Assembly: GCF_015221875.1 (NCBI RefSeq)
Contig: NZ_JACYGY010000001.1
Coordinates: 3,636,501 to 3,700,500, forward strand
DNA: 64,000 nt
From: Dyadobacter subterraneus
Lineage (GTDB): Bacteria; Bacteroidota; Bacteroidia; Cytophagales; Spirosomataceae
Direction: 5' to 3'
Below the pieces are notes generated by a model that was not told where the DNA came from, searched no databases, and saw only the letters and a program-made list of their open reading frames with translations. A program made the translations under genes and the position numbers. Below are positions 44,633 to 52,936 of this stretch, piece by piece; positions within the stretch are counted from its first letter, which is position 1; each line of letters opens with the position of its first letter.

Positions 44633-46012
44633 ATGACCACTTCTTTTAAAAACAAAATTGCACTCAATTTCACGCTCAGCACGGCGTTAATGATCGCTGT
44701 GGTTTTTGTGCTCGTCTATACGATTGTCAATCTTACCGTTTTTGGTAGACTTGAAAAAGATCTGAATTTTGAGGCCCGTGAGCATTTGCAGGAATTGGGA
44801 ATAAAAAATGGAATTCCTTTTTTTGAAGATAAAATTGAATGGCTTGAAAAAGAGCATCTTTTTCTGGAAATAAACCCGGTCTTTGTCCAGCTTTCGGGCC
44901 TTGACGGCAAAGTCATTGACAAATCTCCGAACTTAAAAACCGATGAATTAAGGGCAGATTTATCAAAACCAGACATGCAGTTTTTCCGTACCAAACTCCT
45001 GGGAAGAAGTATCGGGCAGATGCAGATCGTGGTAAAAGGCAAATCCGGTAAAGTTGGTTATCTGGTTGTTGCCATCCCGATCGACGAATCAGAAAAAGTC
45101 ATGTCTAATTTGCAGACCGTTCTTCTGATCTCACTTCCGGCAGTACTTCTGCTTTTATTTTTAATCACACGTTTTATTGCCGGCCGCAGTATCGAGCCCG
45201 TGCTTAGCGTGATTGATACGGCAGATAAAATTACAAACGAAAACCTCTCGGCGCGCATTGCCATACCGGCTCGCAAGGATGAACTTGAAAAGCTGGTAAT
45301 TACCATTAACGCCCTGATGGACCGCATCGAGAACGCCGTGGAACGTGAAAAACAGTTTACTTCTGATGCGTCCCATGAGCTCAGAACACCCCTGGCCGTC
45401 ATCAAGGGAACACTGGAAGTTCTGATAAGAAAACCCAGAACTGCGGAAGAATACATCGACAAGGTTGCATATTGTATCAATGAAATTAACCGAATAAATT
45501 ATCTGGTAGACCAACTACTTCTGTTAGCTCGATTTGAAAGCCAGAAAAAGGCAATGGACCTACAAAAAATTGACCTGTCAGAACTCACAGAAACAATTTT
45601 GATCCGGCAGCAGGAAAGGATACTGGATAAAGAGCTTTCCATATCGCTGCAAACCGATGAACGTTATGTCGTATACTCTGATCCGTATATGACCGATATC
45701 ATCATTGAAAATCTTATTTCCAATGCCGTAAAATACTCCAAGCATACGGGTCATGTAATCATTGAGATACGTCCGCAAAAACATGCCCTGGTTTATAAAA
45801 TCATTGATGACGGGATTGGTATAGCACCCTGGGAAATTGAAAAAATCAAAGAACCCTTTTATCGTTCCAATCCGCTTGGCCACCCGGAGATCAAAGGCAG
45901 CGGACTTGGTCTTTCCATTGTCAAGCGCATGTGTGAGCTGCTGTTAATTACCTTTTCAATTCAGAGTAGTCTTGACAAAGGAACTACGGTAAGTCTTACT
46001 TTTAATTCTTAA
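44633..46012 (+). CDS. HAMP-containing sensor histidine kinase (CusS/CzcS-like)
   Basis: Membrane kinase of 459 residues from the ATG at 44633; a TTG at 44618 overlaps the regulator stop. Two membrane helices (about 10-35 and 160-182) flank a periplasmic sensor of about 120 residues, followed by HAMP, a HisKA dimerisation helix with 'FTSDASHELRTPLAVI' (His about 248), then N-box 'NLISNAVKYSKH', G1 'DDGIGIA' and G2 'GSGLGLSIVKRM'. All catalytic boxes are complete. It pairs with the preceding regulator and sits directly before the Rieske-RND genes it probably controls. Its C-terminus runs into the TTAAG repeat zone. Confidence 0.92.
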   Translation: MTTSFKNKIALNFTLSTALMIAVVFVLVYTIVNLTVFGRLEKDLNFEAREHLQELGIKNGIPFFEDKIEWLEKEHLFLEINPVFVQLSGLDGKVIDKSPNLKTDELRADLSKPDMQFFRTKLLGRSIGQMQIVVKGKSGKVGYLVVAIPIDESEKVMSNLQTVLLISLPAVLLLLFLITRFIAGRSIEPVLSVIDTADKITNENLSARIAIPARKDELEKLVITINALMDRIENAVEREKQFTSDASHELRTPLAVIKGTLEVLIRKPRTAEEYIDKVAYCINEINRINYLVDQLLLLARFESQKKAMDLQKIDLSELTETILIRQQERILDKELSISLQTDERYVVYSDPYMTDIIIENLISNAVKYSKHTGHVIIEIRPQKHALVYKIIDDGIGIAPWEIEKIKEPFYRSNPLGHPEIKGSGLGLSIVKRMCELLLITFSIQSSLDKGTTVSLTFNS

Positions 46013-46075
46013 GCAAACCTTAAGAAATCCCTTAGGAACCATTAAGAATCGGACAACTATATTTGATCTGTTAAG
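46009..46075. promoter_or_regulatory. TTAAG-type direct repeats before the Rieske gene
   Basis: TTAAG units begin at 46009, 46020 and 46042, with TTAGG at 46032 (11, 12 and 10 bases apart); a further TTAAG is at 46071. They span the kinase stop and end 27 bases before the ATG at 46103. Turn-spaced direct repeats suit OmpR-type regulators. Confidence 0.5.
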
Positions 46076-46102
46076 AGATCATTATTTAACCCGCAAAACT
46101 TC

Positions 46103-46543
46103 ATGGAGATCAAAAAAGGCACTTCCAATATCAACCGTCACGAATTTTTAAGAAAAATTGGTTTTGCAGGATCTGCCCTGGCAGCCGTTTATTTTGCCGG
46201 ACACCTGCAATCCTGTACCAACGACCGTGTCAACCCTGCTCCTACGAATCTTACGCTGGATCTGACATCTTCTGAAAACGCCGCATTGAAAACAAATGGC
46301 GGTTATGTAATTAAAGATGGCGTTGTGATCGCCCGGAGTAATACCGGCGCCTTCATTGCCGCTACGCTTACATGCAGTCACGAAGGGAAAAATCAGATTA
46401 CCTACCAGACTGATCATTTTTACTGCACAGCCCATGGCGCCAAATACGATAATACAGGAAAAGGGCTGAACGGTGAGGGAAAAAAGGGCATTGCCGTTTA
46501 TACCACCACCCTTAACGGAAATATTCTGACTGTAACTGCCTAA
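46103..46543 (+). CDS. Rieske 2Fe-2S protein
   Basis: Small exported Rieske protein of 146 residues. An N-terminal Tat-like/hydrophobic stretch ('RHEFLRKIGFAGSALAAVYFAGHLQSC', with a Cys that could be lipidated) precedes a Rieske fold with the complete cluster-binding pattern CSH ... CTAH (about 93-114; Cys-x-His and Cys-x-x-His). A stand-alone Rieske with this lead sequence is a periplasmic or membrane-tethered electron carrier rather than a bc1 subunit. It opens the putative metal-response operon and is followed by a DUF5777 barrel 18 bases later, so its redox role may couple to metal or oxidant stress; this is inference. Confidence 0.9.
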   Translation: MEIKKGTSNINRHEFLRKIGFAGSALAAVYFAGHLQSCTNDRVNPAPTNLTLDLTSSENAALKTNGGYVIKDGVVIARSNTGAFIAATLTCSHEGKNQITYQTDHFYCTAHGAKYDNTGKGLNGEGKKGIAVYTTTLNGNILTVTA

Positions 46544-46561
46544 TCTAAAACTTGTGTTATT

Positions 46562-47479
46562 ATGTTGAAAAGACTTTTTGTCATGGGGATGATTCTGACC
46601 AGCCGTACCGTTTTCGCTCAGAGCGATCTGTTAAAAGAGCTTGACCAGGTTCAGGATTCGGTTGTGAATTACAGCGCAGCTACCTTCAAAGGAACCCGGA
46701 TCATTAACGGTCATTCTGTTGAAACGGTTGGAAAAAACAACTTGGATTTCCTGATTTCCCACCGGTTTGGCGCTGTGAATTCAGGAGCGCAAAACTTTTT
46801 TGGTTTAGACGAAGCGCAGATTCGTCTGGCCTTGGAATATGGATTAACAGACCGGCTTATGATCGGTATTGGCAGAAGCAGTTATCAAAAAACGATCGAT
46901 ATTTTTGCCAAATACAGGCTTTTAAAACAATCTACGGGAGCCAGAAATATGCCGGTATCAGTAACTCTTTTTGCCAGTGATGCGCATAATTCGACCACTT
47001 CTTCCACAGAGCTGCCTTTTTATACCATTATGCAGCGCCAGACTTATACCTTTCAGGCACTTATTGCCAGGAAATTTAATGAGAAACTATCGATTCAGTT
47101 AAGTCCGACAGTCGCTCATAGAAACCTGGCTGAGAATCAGATCGATGCCAATACCATCTATTCGCTGGGCATGGGCGGGCGCTATAAACTTACCAAGCGG
47201 ACATCGTTTAATGTGGAATACTGGTATACGCCAAAAAGTTTCGCCGGTACAACCCAACGGGATCCGAGATTCACCAATACATTATCACTTGGTTTTGATA
47301 TCGAAACAGGCGGCCACGTATTCCAGCTTCACCTGACAAATTCAAGAGGAATGATTGAGAAACAGTTTATCGGACAAACCACCGGAAAGTGGAACAACGG
47401 CGATATTTTCTACGGTTTTAACATTTCAAGGACATTCAGTTTTGACAAGAACAGAAAACGCAGATCAAATGCTTACTAA
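46562..47479 (+). CDS. DUF5777-family beta-barrel protein
   Basis: Exported protein of 305 residues with signal peptide 'MLKRLFVMGMILTSRTVFAQ'. The mature domain is beta-rich ('GKNNLDFLISHRFGAVNSGAQNFFGLDEAQIRLALEYGLTDRLMIGIGRSS', 'FNVEYWYTP'), matching DUF5777 outer-membrane barrels of unknown function. It follows the Rieske gene by 18 bases and overlaps the YceI start by 11 bases, so the three are tightly co-transcribed. It is probably an outer-membrane barrel, with no known ligand. Confidence 0.85.
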   Translation: MLKRLFVMGMILTSRTVFAQSDLLKELDQVQDSVVNYSAATFKGTRIINGHSVETVGKNNLDFLISHRFGAVNSGAQNFFGLDEAQIRLALEYGLTDRLMIGIGRSSYQKTIDIFAKYRLLKQSTGARNMPVSVTLFASDAHNSTTSSTELPFYTIMQRQTYTFQALIARKFNEKLSIQLSPTVAHRNLAENQIDANTIYSLGMGGRYKLTKRTSFNVEYWYTPKSFAGTTQRDPRFTNTLSLGFDIETGGHVFQLHLTNSRGMIEKQFIGQTTGKWNNGDIFYGFNISRTFSFDKNRKRRSNAY

Positions 47480-48059
47480 AACCTTCCGGATCATGCTGGC
47501 TTTGATGATCAGCCAGCTGATTGCAATCACCTGTTTTGGACAGTTATATATGACAAAAACAGGTCAGACCAGCTTTTTTTCTGAAACAGCGCTTGAAAAT
47601 ATTGCCGCTGTGAATAATCAGGTACTCGTGATCCTTAATACTTCTAATGGTGAGATTGCAGTTAAGATGCCGCAGCGAGGTTTTCATTTCCCAAACAAGC
47701 TGATGGAAGAACATTTCAATGAAAACTATATGGAGACCGAGAAATATCCATCGGCAGTTTTTACCGGAAAAATAAAAGAACCGGTAGATTACAGCAAGGA
47801 TGGGAATTATGCAGTTAATGTGGATGGAATTCTGGATATGCATGGTGTAAAACAAAACAGAACTTTTAAAGGGCAGATCAGTATCGCAGCAGGGCAAGTC
47901 ACGCTGACTTCTAATTTTGACATAAAACTAACGGATCATAAAATTGAGGTTCCTACTCTGGTTTTGGCTAAAATTGCTGAGTCCATTGCCGTGAAGAACA
48001 AATTTGTCTTGACTCCTAAAAGGCTTGAAATACAAATAATATATCCGGTTAAATTTTAA
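47469..48059 (+). CDS. YceI-family periplasmic lipid/quinone-binding protein
   Basis: Protein of 196 residues from the ATG at 47469, which overlaps the DUF5777 gene by 11 bases; the frame is open further upstream in the overlapping gene. Signal peptide to about residue 25 ('MLALMISQLIAITCFGQ'), then the YceI lipocalin-like fold ('TKTGQTSFFSETALENIAAVNNQ', 'HFNENYMETEKYPSAVFTGKI', 'HGVKQNRTFKGQI'). YceI members bind long isoprenoid chains such as quinones. In this operon it could supply or shield a quinone for the Rieske protein; that link is inference. Confidence 0.88.
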   Translation: MLTKTFRIMLALMISQLIAITCFGQLYMTKTGQTSFFSETALENIAAVNNQVLVILNTSNGEIAVKMPQRGFHFPNKLMEEHFNENYMETEKYPSAVFTGKIKEPVDYSKDGNYAVNVDGILDMHGVKQNRTFKGQISIAAGQVTLTSNFDIKLTDHKIEVPTLVLAKIAESIAVKNKFVLTPKRLEIQIIYPVKF

Positions 48060-48091
48060 CTATTTTCACAAGTAAAAAAGCTGCTAACGGT

Positions 48092-48484
48092 TTGAAAAAA
48101 CTCATTTCTATATCGTTTCTGATGATTTACCTGCTTTCAACTTCCGAGTTGGTCGAGCTTGTAAAACTTCCTGTGCTGCTGCATCATTTTCAGCAGCATA
48201 AGAAATGGGATAGCAGCATCACATTTTTTGAATTTCTGACAGCGCATTACGCAGAAAGCATTACAGATAATGCCGATTACGATCTCGATAAAAAACTGCC
48301 GTTTAAAACCAATACGGATCACACGTCCGGAAATATCTGGATTGCACCGATGGCAGTAATCCAGTCGTATATTTTTAAAATAAATCCATCGTTTTTCCTG
48401 CAAAAACAGGTGTTTACTTACAAGGACGGAGCGCTTCTTTCCTTTGTTCTTTCCAATATCTGGCAGCCGCCAAAGTCCCTCTGA
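48092..48484 (+). CDS. small exported protein preceding the efflux pump
   Basis: A 130-residue protein of a type I recall, unnamed, just before CzcA-like genes in Bacteroidota. It starts at a TTG (48092), giving a signal-like N-terminus ('MKKLISISFLMIYLLSTSELVELVKLPVLLHHF'). The remainder has a 'HHFQQHKKWDSSITFFEFLTAHYAES' His-rich patch, then 'LPFKTNTDH' and a C-terminal 'VFTYKDGALLSFVLSNIWQPPKSL'. Function is unknown; the His-rich segment could bind metal. No ATG is available in frame near the start. Confidence 0.7.
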   Translation: MKKLISISFLMIYLLSTSELVELVKLPVLLHHFQQHKKWDSSITFFEFLTAHYAESITDNADYDLDKKLPFKTNTDHTSGNIWIAPMAVIQSYIFKINPSFFLQKQVFTYKDGALLSFVLSNIWQPPKSL

Positions 48485-48570
48485 ATCATTAATGATTTCC
48501 CAATGCACGCAGCGTTCAACGCTGTGAAAAGTTGCATTTATCTCTAATTGCAGATTTAGATAGAAAAAAT

Positions 48571-51500
48571 ATGCTTAACAAAATTATTGGGTTTGCCGTT
48601 GGCAACAAGCTCATCGTGGGTCTGTTTGTCATAGGCCTGGTAATCTATGGAGGCTTTGAATTGACAAGGTTGCCCATAGACGCCGTCCCGGATATCACAA
48701 ATAATCAGGTGCAGGTTATCACGGTTGCTCCTTCTTTTGGCGCAACCGATATTGAAAGGCTGGTAACTTTCCCGATTGAACAGGCCAATAACAATATTGC
48801 CGGGCTGAAAGAAATCCGAAGTTTTTCCCGTTTTGGCTTGTCCCTTGTCACCATCGTTTTTGATGATGCTACCGATATTTACTGGGCCAGACAGCAGGTT
48901 TCAGAGCGACTTTTAAAAGTACAGACGCTGATCCCGCAGGGTATCGGCACGCCCGAATTAGGTCCGATCAGCACCGGGCTTGGGGAAATTTATCAATATG
49001 TAGTCCGTCCCAAAGAAGGGTATGAACACCGTTACAATGAAACGGATCTTCGCACCATTCAGGACTGGATCGTGCGGCGTCAGCTTCTGGGTGTTAAAGG
49101 CGTGGCCGAGGTCAGCAGTTTTGGCGGGAAATTAAAACAGTTTTCTATTGAGATTGATCCCGATAAACTTTTGTCCTACGGAATCACGATCAATGATGTT
49201 TTTTCCGCACTTCAGAGTAACAATGAAAATACCGGAGGTGCTTATATTGAAAAAGGCCCTACCGTGCTGTTCATCCGCAGCGAAGGTTTGGTTGAAAATC
49301 TGGATGATATCAAAAACATTGCAGTCAAAAATCTTGCGGATGGACAGCCGCTTTTCATCCGGGACGTTGCAGAAGTAAAAACCGGTTTCGCCACCCGTTA
49401 TGGAGCGATGTGTTATAACCACAAAGGTGAGGTTTCAGGCGCGGTTGTGATGATGCTGAAAGGAGCTAACAGCAGTGAAGTAATTAAAAATGTTAAGGAA
49501 AGAGTTGCCCAAGTCCAGAAAACTTTGCCGGAGGGTGTTGTGATCGAGCCTTTTCTGGACCGCACCAAAATGGTTCATAACGCCATCGGTACCGTTGAAA
49601 AAAATCTTTTGGAAGGCGCGTTGATCGTCGTTTTCGTACTGGTGCTTTTCCTCGGCAATTTAAGAGCCGGTTTGCTGGTAGCTTCAGTGATCCCACTGGC
49701 GATGCTTTTTGCTGTGATCATGATGAACACCTTTGGTGTCAGTGGAAATTTGATGAGTCTCGGCGCGCTGGATTTTGGCTTGATTGTAGACGGGGCGGTG
49801 ATTATCGTTGAGGCGGTGATGCACCACATCACGCACAACAAAAAATTCGCCGGACTGGTGAGCATTTCTCAAACACAAATGGATGAGGAAGTGAACGAAT
49901 CCGCCGAACGGATGATGAACAGTGCCGTTTTTGGCCAGGTTATCATCTTGATCGTTTATCTGCCCATTTTCACCTTGCAGGGAATTGAAGGAAAAATGTT
50001 CAAACCGATGGCCCAAACCGTTGCGTTTGCACTTTTGGGCGCCTTCATTTTATCACTCACCTATATCCCGATGATGAGCGCGGTATTTTTAAGTAAAAAG
50101 ATCAAAAAAGAACCAGGACTTTCTGACCGGATCATGGATAGACTTTCGAAGAAATACAGATATGGATTGGAGGGCGTAATCCGCCATCCGAAAATGATCC
50201 TGGCTTCGGTACTAATCCTTTTTGGCTGCGCCGTTTACGTACTGACGACTTTGGGCGGAGAATTTATTCCGGCTCTTGAAGAAGGTGATTTCGCTGTGGA
50301 TACACGTGTGTTAACCGGAAGCAGCCTTACAACTACCATTGAAAATACGCAAAAAGCAGCCCATATTCTGAAAGCGCAGTTTCCGGAAGTGTTGAAAGTG
50401 GTAACTAAAATAGGCAGCGGAGAGGTGCCAACAGATCCCATGCCGATGGAGGCCAGTGACATGATGGTGATCCTGAAAGATAAAAGTCAGTGGACATCCG
50501 CTAAAACTTTTCCTGAACTTTCTGATAAAATGAGCCAAGCACTTAAAGCCGTACCAGGCATCACGGCAGGATTTCAATTTCCGGTTCAGATGCGTTTTAA
50601 TGAGCTAATGACCGGAGCCAGACAGGATGTTGTCTGCAAGATTTTCGGAGAAGATTTGGACACGCTGGCTTTGTACGCGAAAAAACTCGGTATGATGGTC
50701 AACAAAGTAGAAGGGACAAAAAATTTATATGTAGAAGCTGTTTCAGGTATGCCGCAAATCACCATACGCTATAACCGTAATGCGCTAGCCCAATATGGTT
50801 TGAACATCACCGCGATTAACAAGATTGTCAACACAGCTCTTGCCGGGCAGAGTACCGGAATGGTTTTCGAAGGGGAGAAACGATTTGAACTGGTTGTCAG
50901 ATTACGCGGCGAACAGAAGAAAAATCTTGAAGATATTCAGAATCTGCTGATTTCTACTGCCAATGGCAATCAGATTCCGCTTAATCAACTGGCGGAAGTT
51001 AAAATACTGAATGGTCCCAATCAGATACAGCGGGAAGATTCCAAAAGACGTATAGTTGTTGGATTTAATATTTCAGGACGAGATGTCCAAAGCATTGTTA
51101 CTGAGCTGCAAACCAAAGTGAATCAGAACCTTAAACTTGCTACCGGTTATTACGTAACCTATGGCGGATCATTTGAAAACCTGAATGCGGCAAAGCAGCG
51201 CCTGATGGTAGCGGTACCCGTTTCGCTCTTGCTGATCTTTGTGCTGCTGTTTTTTGCCTTTAATTCAGTAAAAGATGGTTTACTGATTTACTCAGCCATA
51301 CCGCTATCTGCAATCGGCGGTATCTTTTTCCTTGCCTTGCGCGGTATGCCATTCAGCATCAGCGCAGGCATCGGATTTATAGCCCTTTTTGGCGTAGCCG
51401 TTCTGAACGGCATTGTGCTGGTCGCTGAATTTAACCGAATCAGAAAAGAAGAGGGAAAAAGCATTAAAGCAGCTGTTTTGCAAGGCACCCAGCACAGACT

Positions 51501-52926
51501 ACGACCGGTTCTGATGACTGCATTTGTGGCTTCGCTCGGCTTTTTCCCCATGGCGATCAGCAACGGCGCAGGAGCCGAAGTGCAACGACCATTGGCAACG
51601 GTAGTGATCGGCGGACTTCTGGTAGCAACATTTCTGACACTTTTTGTTCTTCCGGTTCTCTATATGTTTTTCGAAAACGGTTTTAAATTTAAAGATATCA
51701 GTAAAGGAGCCTTGTTACTGCTGATCATCCCGGTTCTTTCCGTTATAAATCCTTCCAAAAGTTTTTCACAAAACAGGATCGATCTGAAAACTGCTCAGCA
51801 AATGGCCATTGCCAATAACCAAAACCTGAAAACCGAAAAACTTCGCACGGAATATCAGAAAGCCCTGGTAAAAACGGCAGCAGTTGTTCCGCAGACAACG
51901 GTGCAACTGGAAGGCGGGCAAATTAACAGTTTTTACACTGATACCCGCATTAATATAGCGCAGTCGTTCAGCCTACCTGTTGTTTATGCCAAACAAAAAA
52001 ACCTTCTGCAAAGCGAACTTGCATCCAGCGTACTGAACGTGGCCGTTCGGGAAAGCGAGCTGAAAAGAAATATAGCGCAGGTTTATTATCTTTTTATTTT
52101 TCAAAATAAAAAAAGAGAACTTTTGAAATCGCTTGATAGTCTTTATAGTGGTTTTTACCAGAGAGCCCAGCAGAGGTTTGAAAAGGGAGAAAGTGATATT
52201 CTGGAAAAAACCATGGTGGAATCTCAGCTGGCAGAAATCCGGATGCAAAGCCAGCAGCTTGAATCTGACCTGAATTTATCCAGGTTACAATTTCAGTTAC
52301 TATTGAATACCACAACCGATTTTCAGCCCAAAACGGAAGACCGCTATGTGTTTGCAGCCGGCCTGGATTCAACTTCGCTGGCCAATCATCCACAGATGCG
52401 CTATTTGATGCAGCAGCAGCAAATAGCCGCCGCGAGCATTGCTGTCGAAAAATCAAAACTTTTGCCACAGCTAAATGTGGGCTACAATAATATGAGCATG
52501 CGTGGAACCGGTGCAAATGATAAAACCTATTCGGCTTCACAGCGCTTTCAATCCGCGCAGATCGGTGTGGGTATTCCAATTTTTGCAGGAGCCCAGAAGG
52601 CCCGGATCAACAGTGCAAGGATCAATCAGGATATTACACGTCAAAGTTATCAGGCTAGTGCCCAGTCGCTGAAATCTCAGTATTTAGCGGCCCTGACCCA
52701 GTACAGGAAATTCCTGACTGCCGTGCAGTATTACGAAACAACAGGACTAGCCAATGCGTCGCTGATCACCAGAGCGGCCAAGGAGCAGCTCGCCGGCGGC
52801 AATATCAATTATCTGCAATGGGCGCAGCTGATCAGTCAGGCTGCCAGCATCCAAAGCAATTATCTGGACATGGTCAACAGCCTGAACAGCAAAGCCATTG
52901 ACCTAAGTTATTACCTTGAAAACTAA
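48571..52926 (+). CDS. CzcA-type RND metal efflux pump fused to a TolC-like outer-membrane factor
   Basis: Fusion protein of 1451 residues from the ATG at 48571. Residues 1-1035 are an HME-RND transporter: signature 'DFGLIVDGAVIIVEA' (about 400) in the proton relay, twelve helices, and 'MRFNELMTGARQDVVCKIFGED' typical of CzcA rather than CusA. 'DPMPMEASDMMVIL' (about 623) is a Met-rich stretch. Near 1036-1058 a further hydrophobic segment is followed by an AQ-like cut region and a TolC/OEP-type helical domain (about 1060-1451; 'ALVKTAAVVPQTTVQLEGGQINSF', 'INSARINQDITRQSYQA'). Such RND-OMF fusions are known in Bacteroidota. Divalent metal efflux is predicted; which metal is not certain. Confidence 0.92.
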   Translation: MLNKIIGFAVGNKLIVGLFVIGLVIYGGFELTRLPIDAVPDITNNQVQVITVAPSFGATDIERLVTFPIEQANNNIAGLKEIRSFSRFGLSLVTIVFDDATDIYWARQQVSERLLKVQTLIPQGIGTPELGPISTGLGEIYQYVVRPKEGYEHRYNETDLRTIQDWIVRRQLLGVKGVAEVSSFGGKLKQFSIEIDPDKLLSYGITINDVFSALQSNNENTGGAYIEKGPTVLFIRSEGLVENLDDIKNIAVKNLADGQPLFIRDVAEVKTGFATRYGAMCYNHKGEVSGAVVMMLKGANSSEVIKNVKERVAQVQKTLPEGVVIEPFLDRTKMVHNAIGTVEKNLLEGALIVVFVLVLFLGNLRAGLLVASVIPLAMLFAVIMMNTFGVSGNLMSLGALDFGLIVDGAVIIVEAVMHHITHNKKFAGLVSISQTQMDEEVNESAERMMNSAVFGQVIILIVYLPIFTLQGIEGKMFKPMAQTVAFALLGAFILSLTYIPMMSAVFLSKKIKKEPGLSDRIMDRLSKKYRYGLEGVIRHPKMILASVLILFGCAVYVLTTLGGEFIPALEEGDFAVDTRVLTGSSLTTTIENTQKAAHILKAQFPEVLKVVTKIGSGEVPTDPMPMEASDMMVILKDKSQWTSAKTFPELSDKMSQALKAVPGITAGFQFPVQMRFNELMTGARQDVVCKIFGEDLDTLALYAKKLGMMVNKVEGTKNLYVEAVSGMPQITIRYNRNALAQYGLNITAINKIVNTALAGQSTGMVFEGEKRFELVVRLRGEQKKNLEDIQNLLISTANGNQIPLNQLAEVKILNGPNQIQREDSKRRIVVGFNISGRDVQSIVTELQTKVNQNLKLATGYYVTYGGSFENLNAAKQRLMVAVPVSLLLIFVLLFFAFNSVKDGLLIYSAIPLSAIGGIFFLALRGMPFSISAGIGFIALFGVAVLNGIVLVAEFNRIRKEEGKSIKAAVLQGTQHRLRPVLMTAFVASLGFFPMAISNGAGAEVQRPLATVVIGGLLVATFLTLFVLPVLYMFFENGFKFKDISKGALLLLIIPVLSVINPSKSFSQNRIDLKTAQQMAIANNQNLKTEKLRTEYQKALVKTAAVVPQTTVQLEGGQINSFYTDTRINIAQSFSLPVVYAKQKNLLQSELASSVLNVAVRESELKRNIAQVYYLFIFQNKKRELLKSLDSLYSGFYQRAQQRFEKGESDILEKTMVESQLAEIRMQSQQLESDLNLSRLQFQLLLNTTTDFQPKTEDRYVFAAGLDSTSLANHPQMRYLMQQQQIAAASIAVEKSKLLPQLNVGYNNMSMRGTGANDKTYSASQRFQSAQIGVGIPIFAGAQKARINSARINQDITRQSYQASAQSLKSQYLAALTQYRKFLTAVQYYETTGLANASLITRAAKEQLAGGNINYLQWAQLISQAASIQSNYLDMVNSLNSKAIDLSYYLEN

Positions 52927-52936
52927 AAAGCCTGCT

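Noticed and set aside
52094..52579. 161-codon minus-strand frame in the TolC-like part of the pump
   Set aside because: Antisense shadow of conserved outer-membrane-factor sequence.
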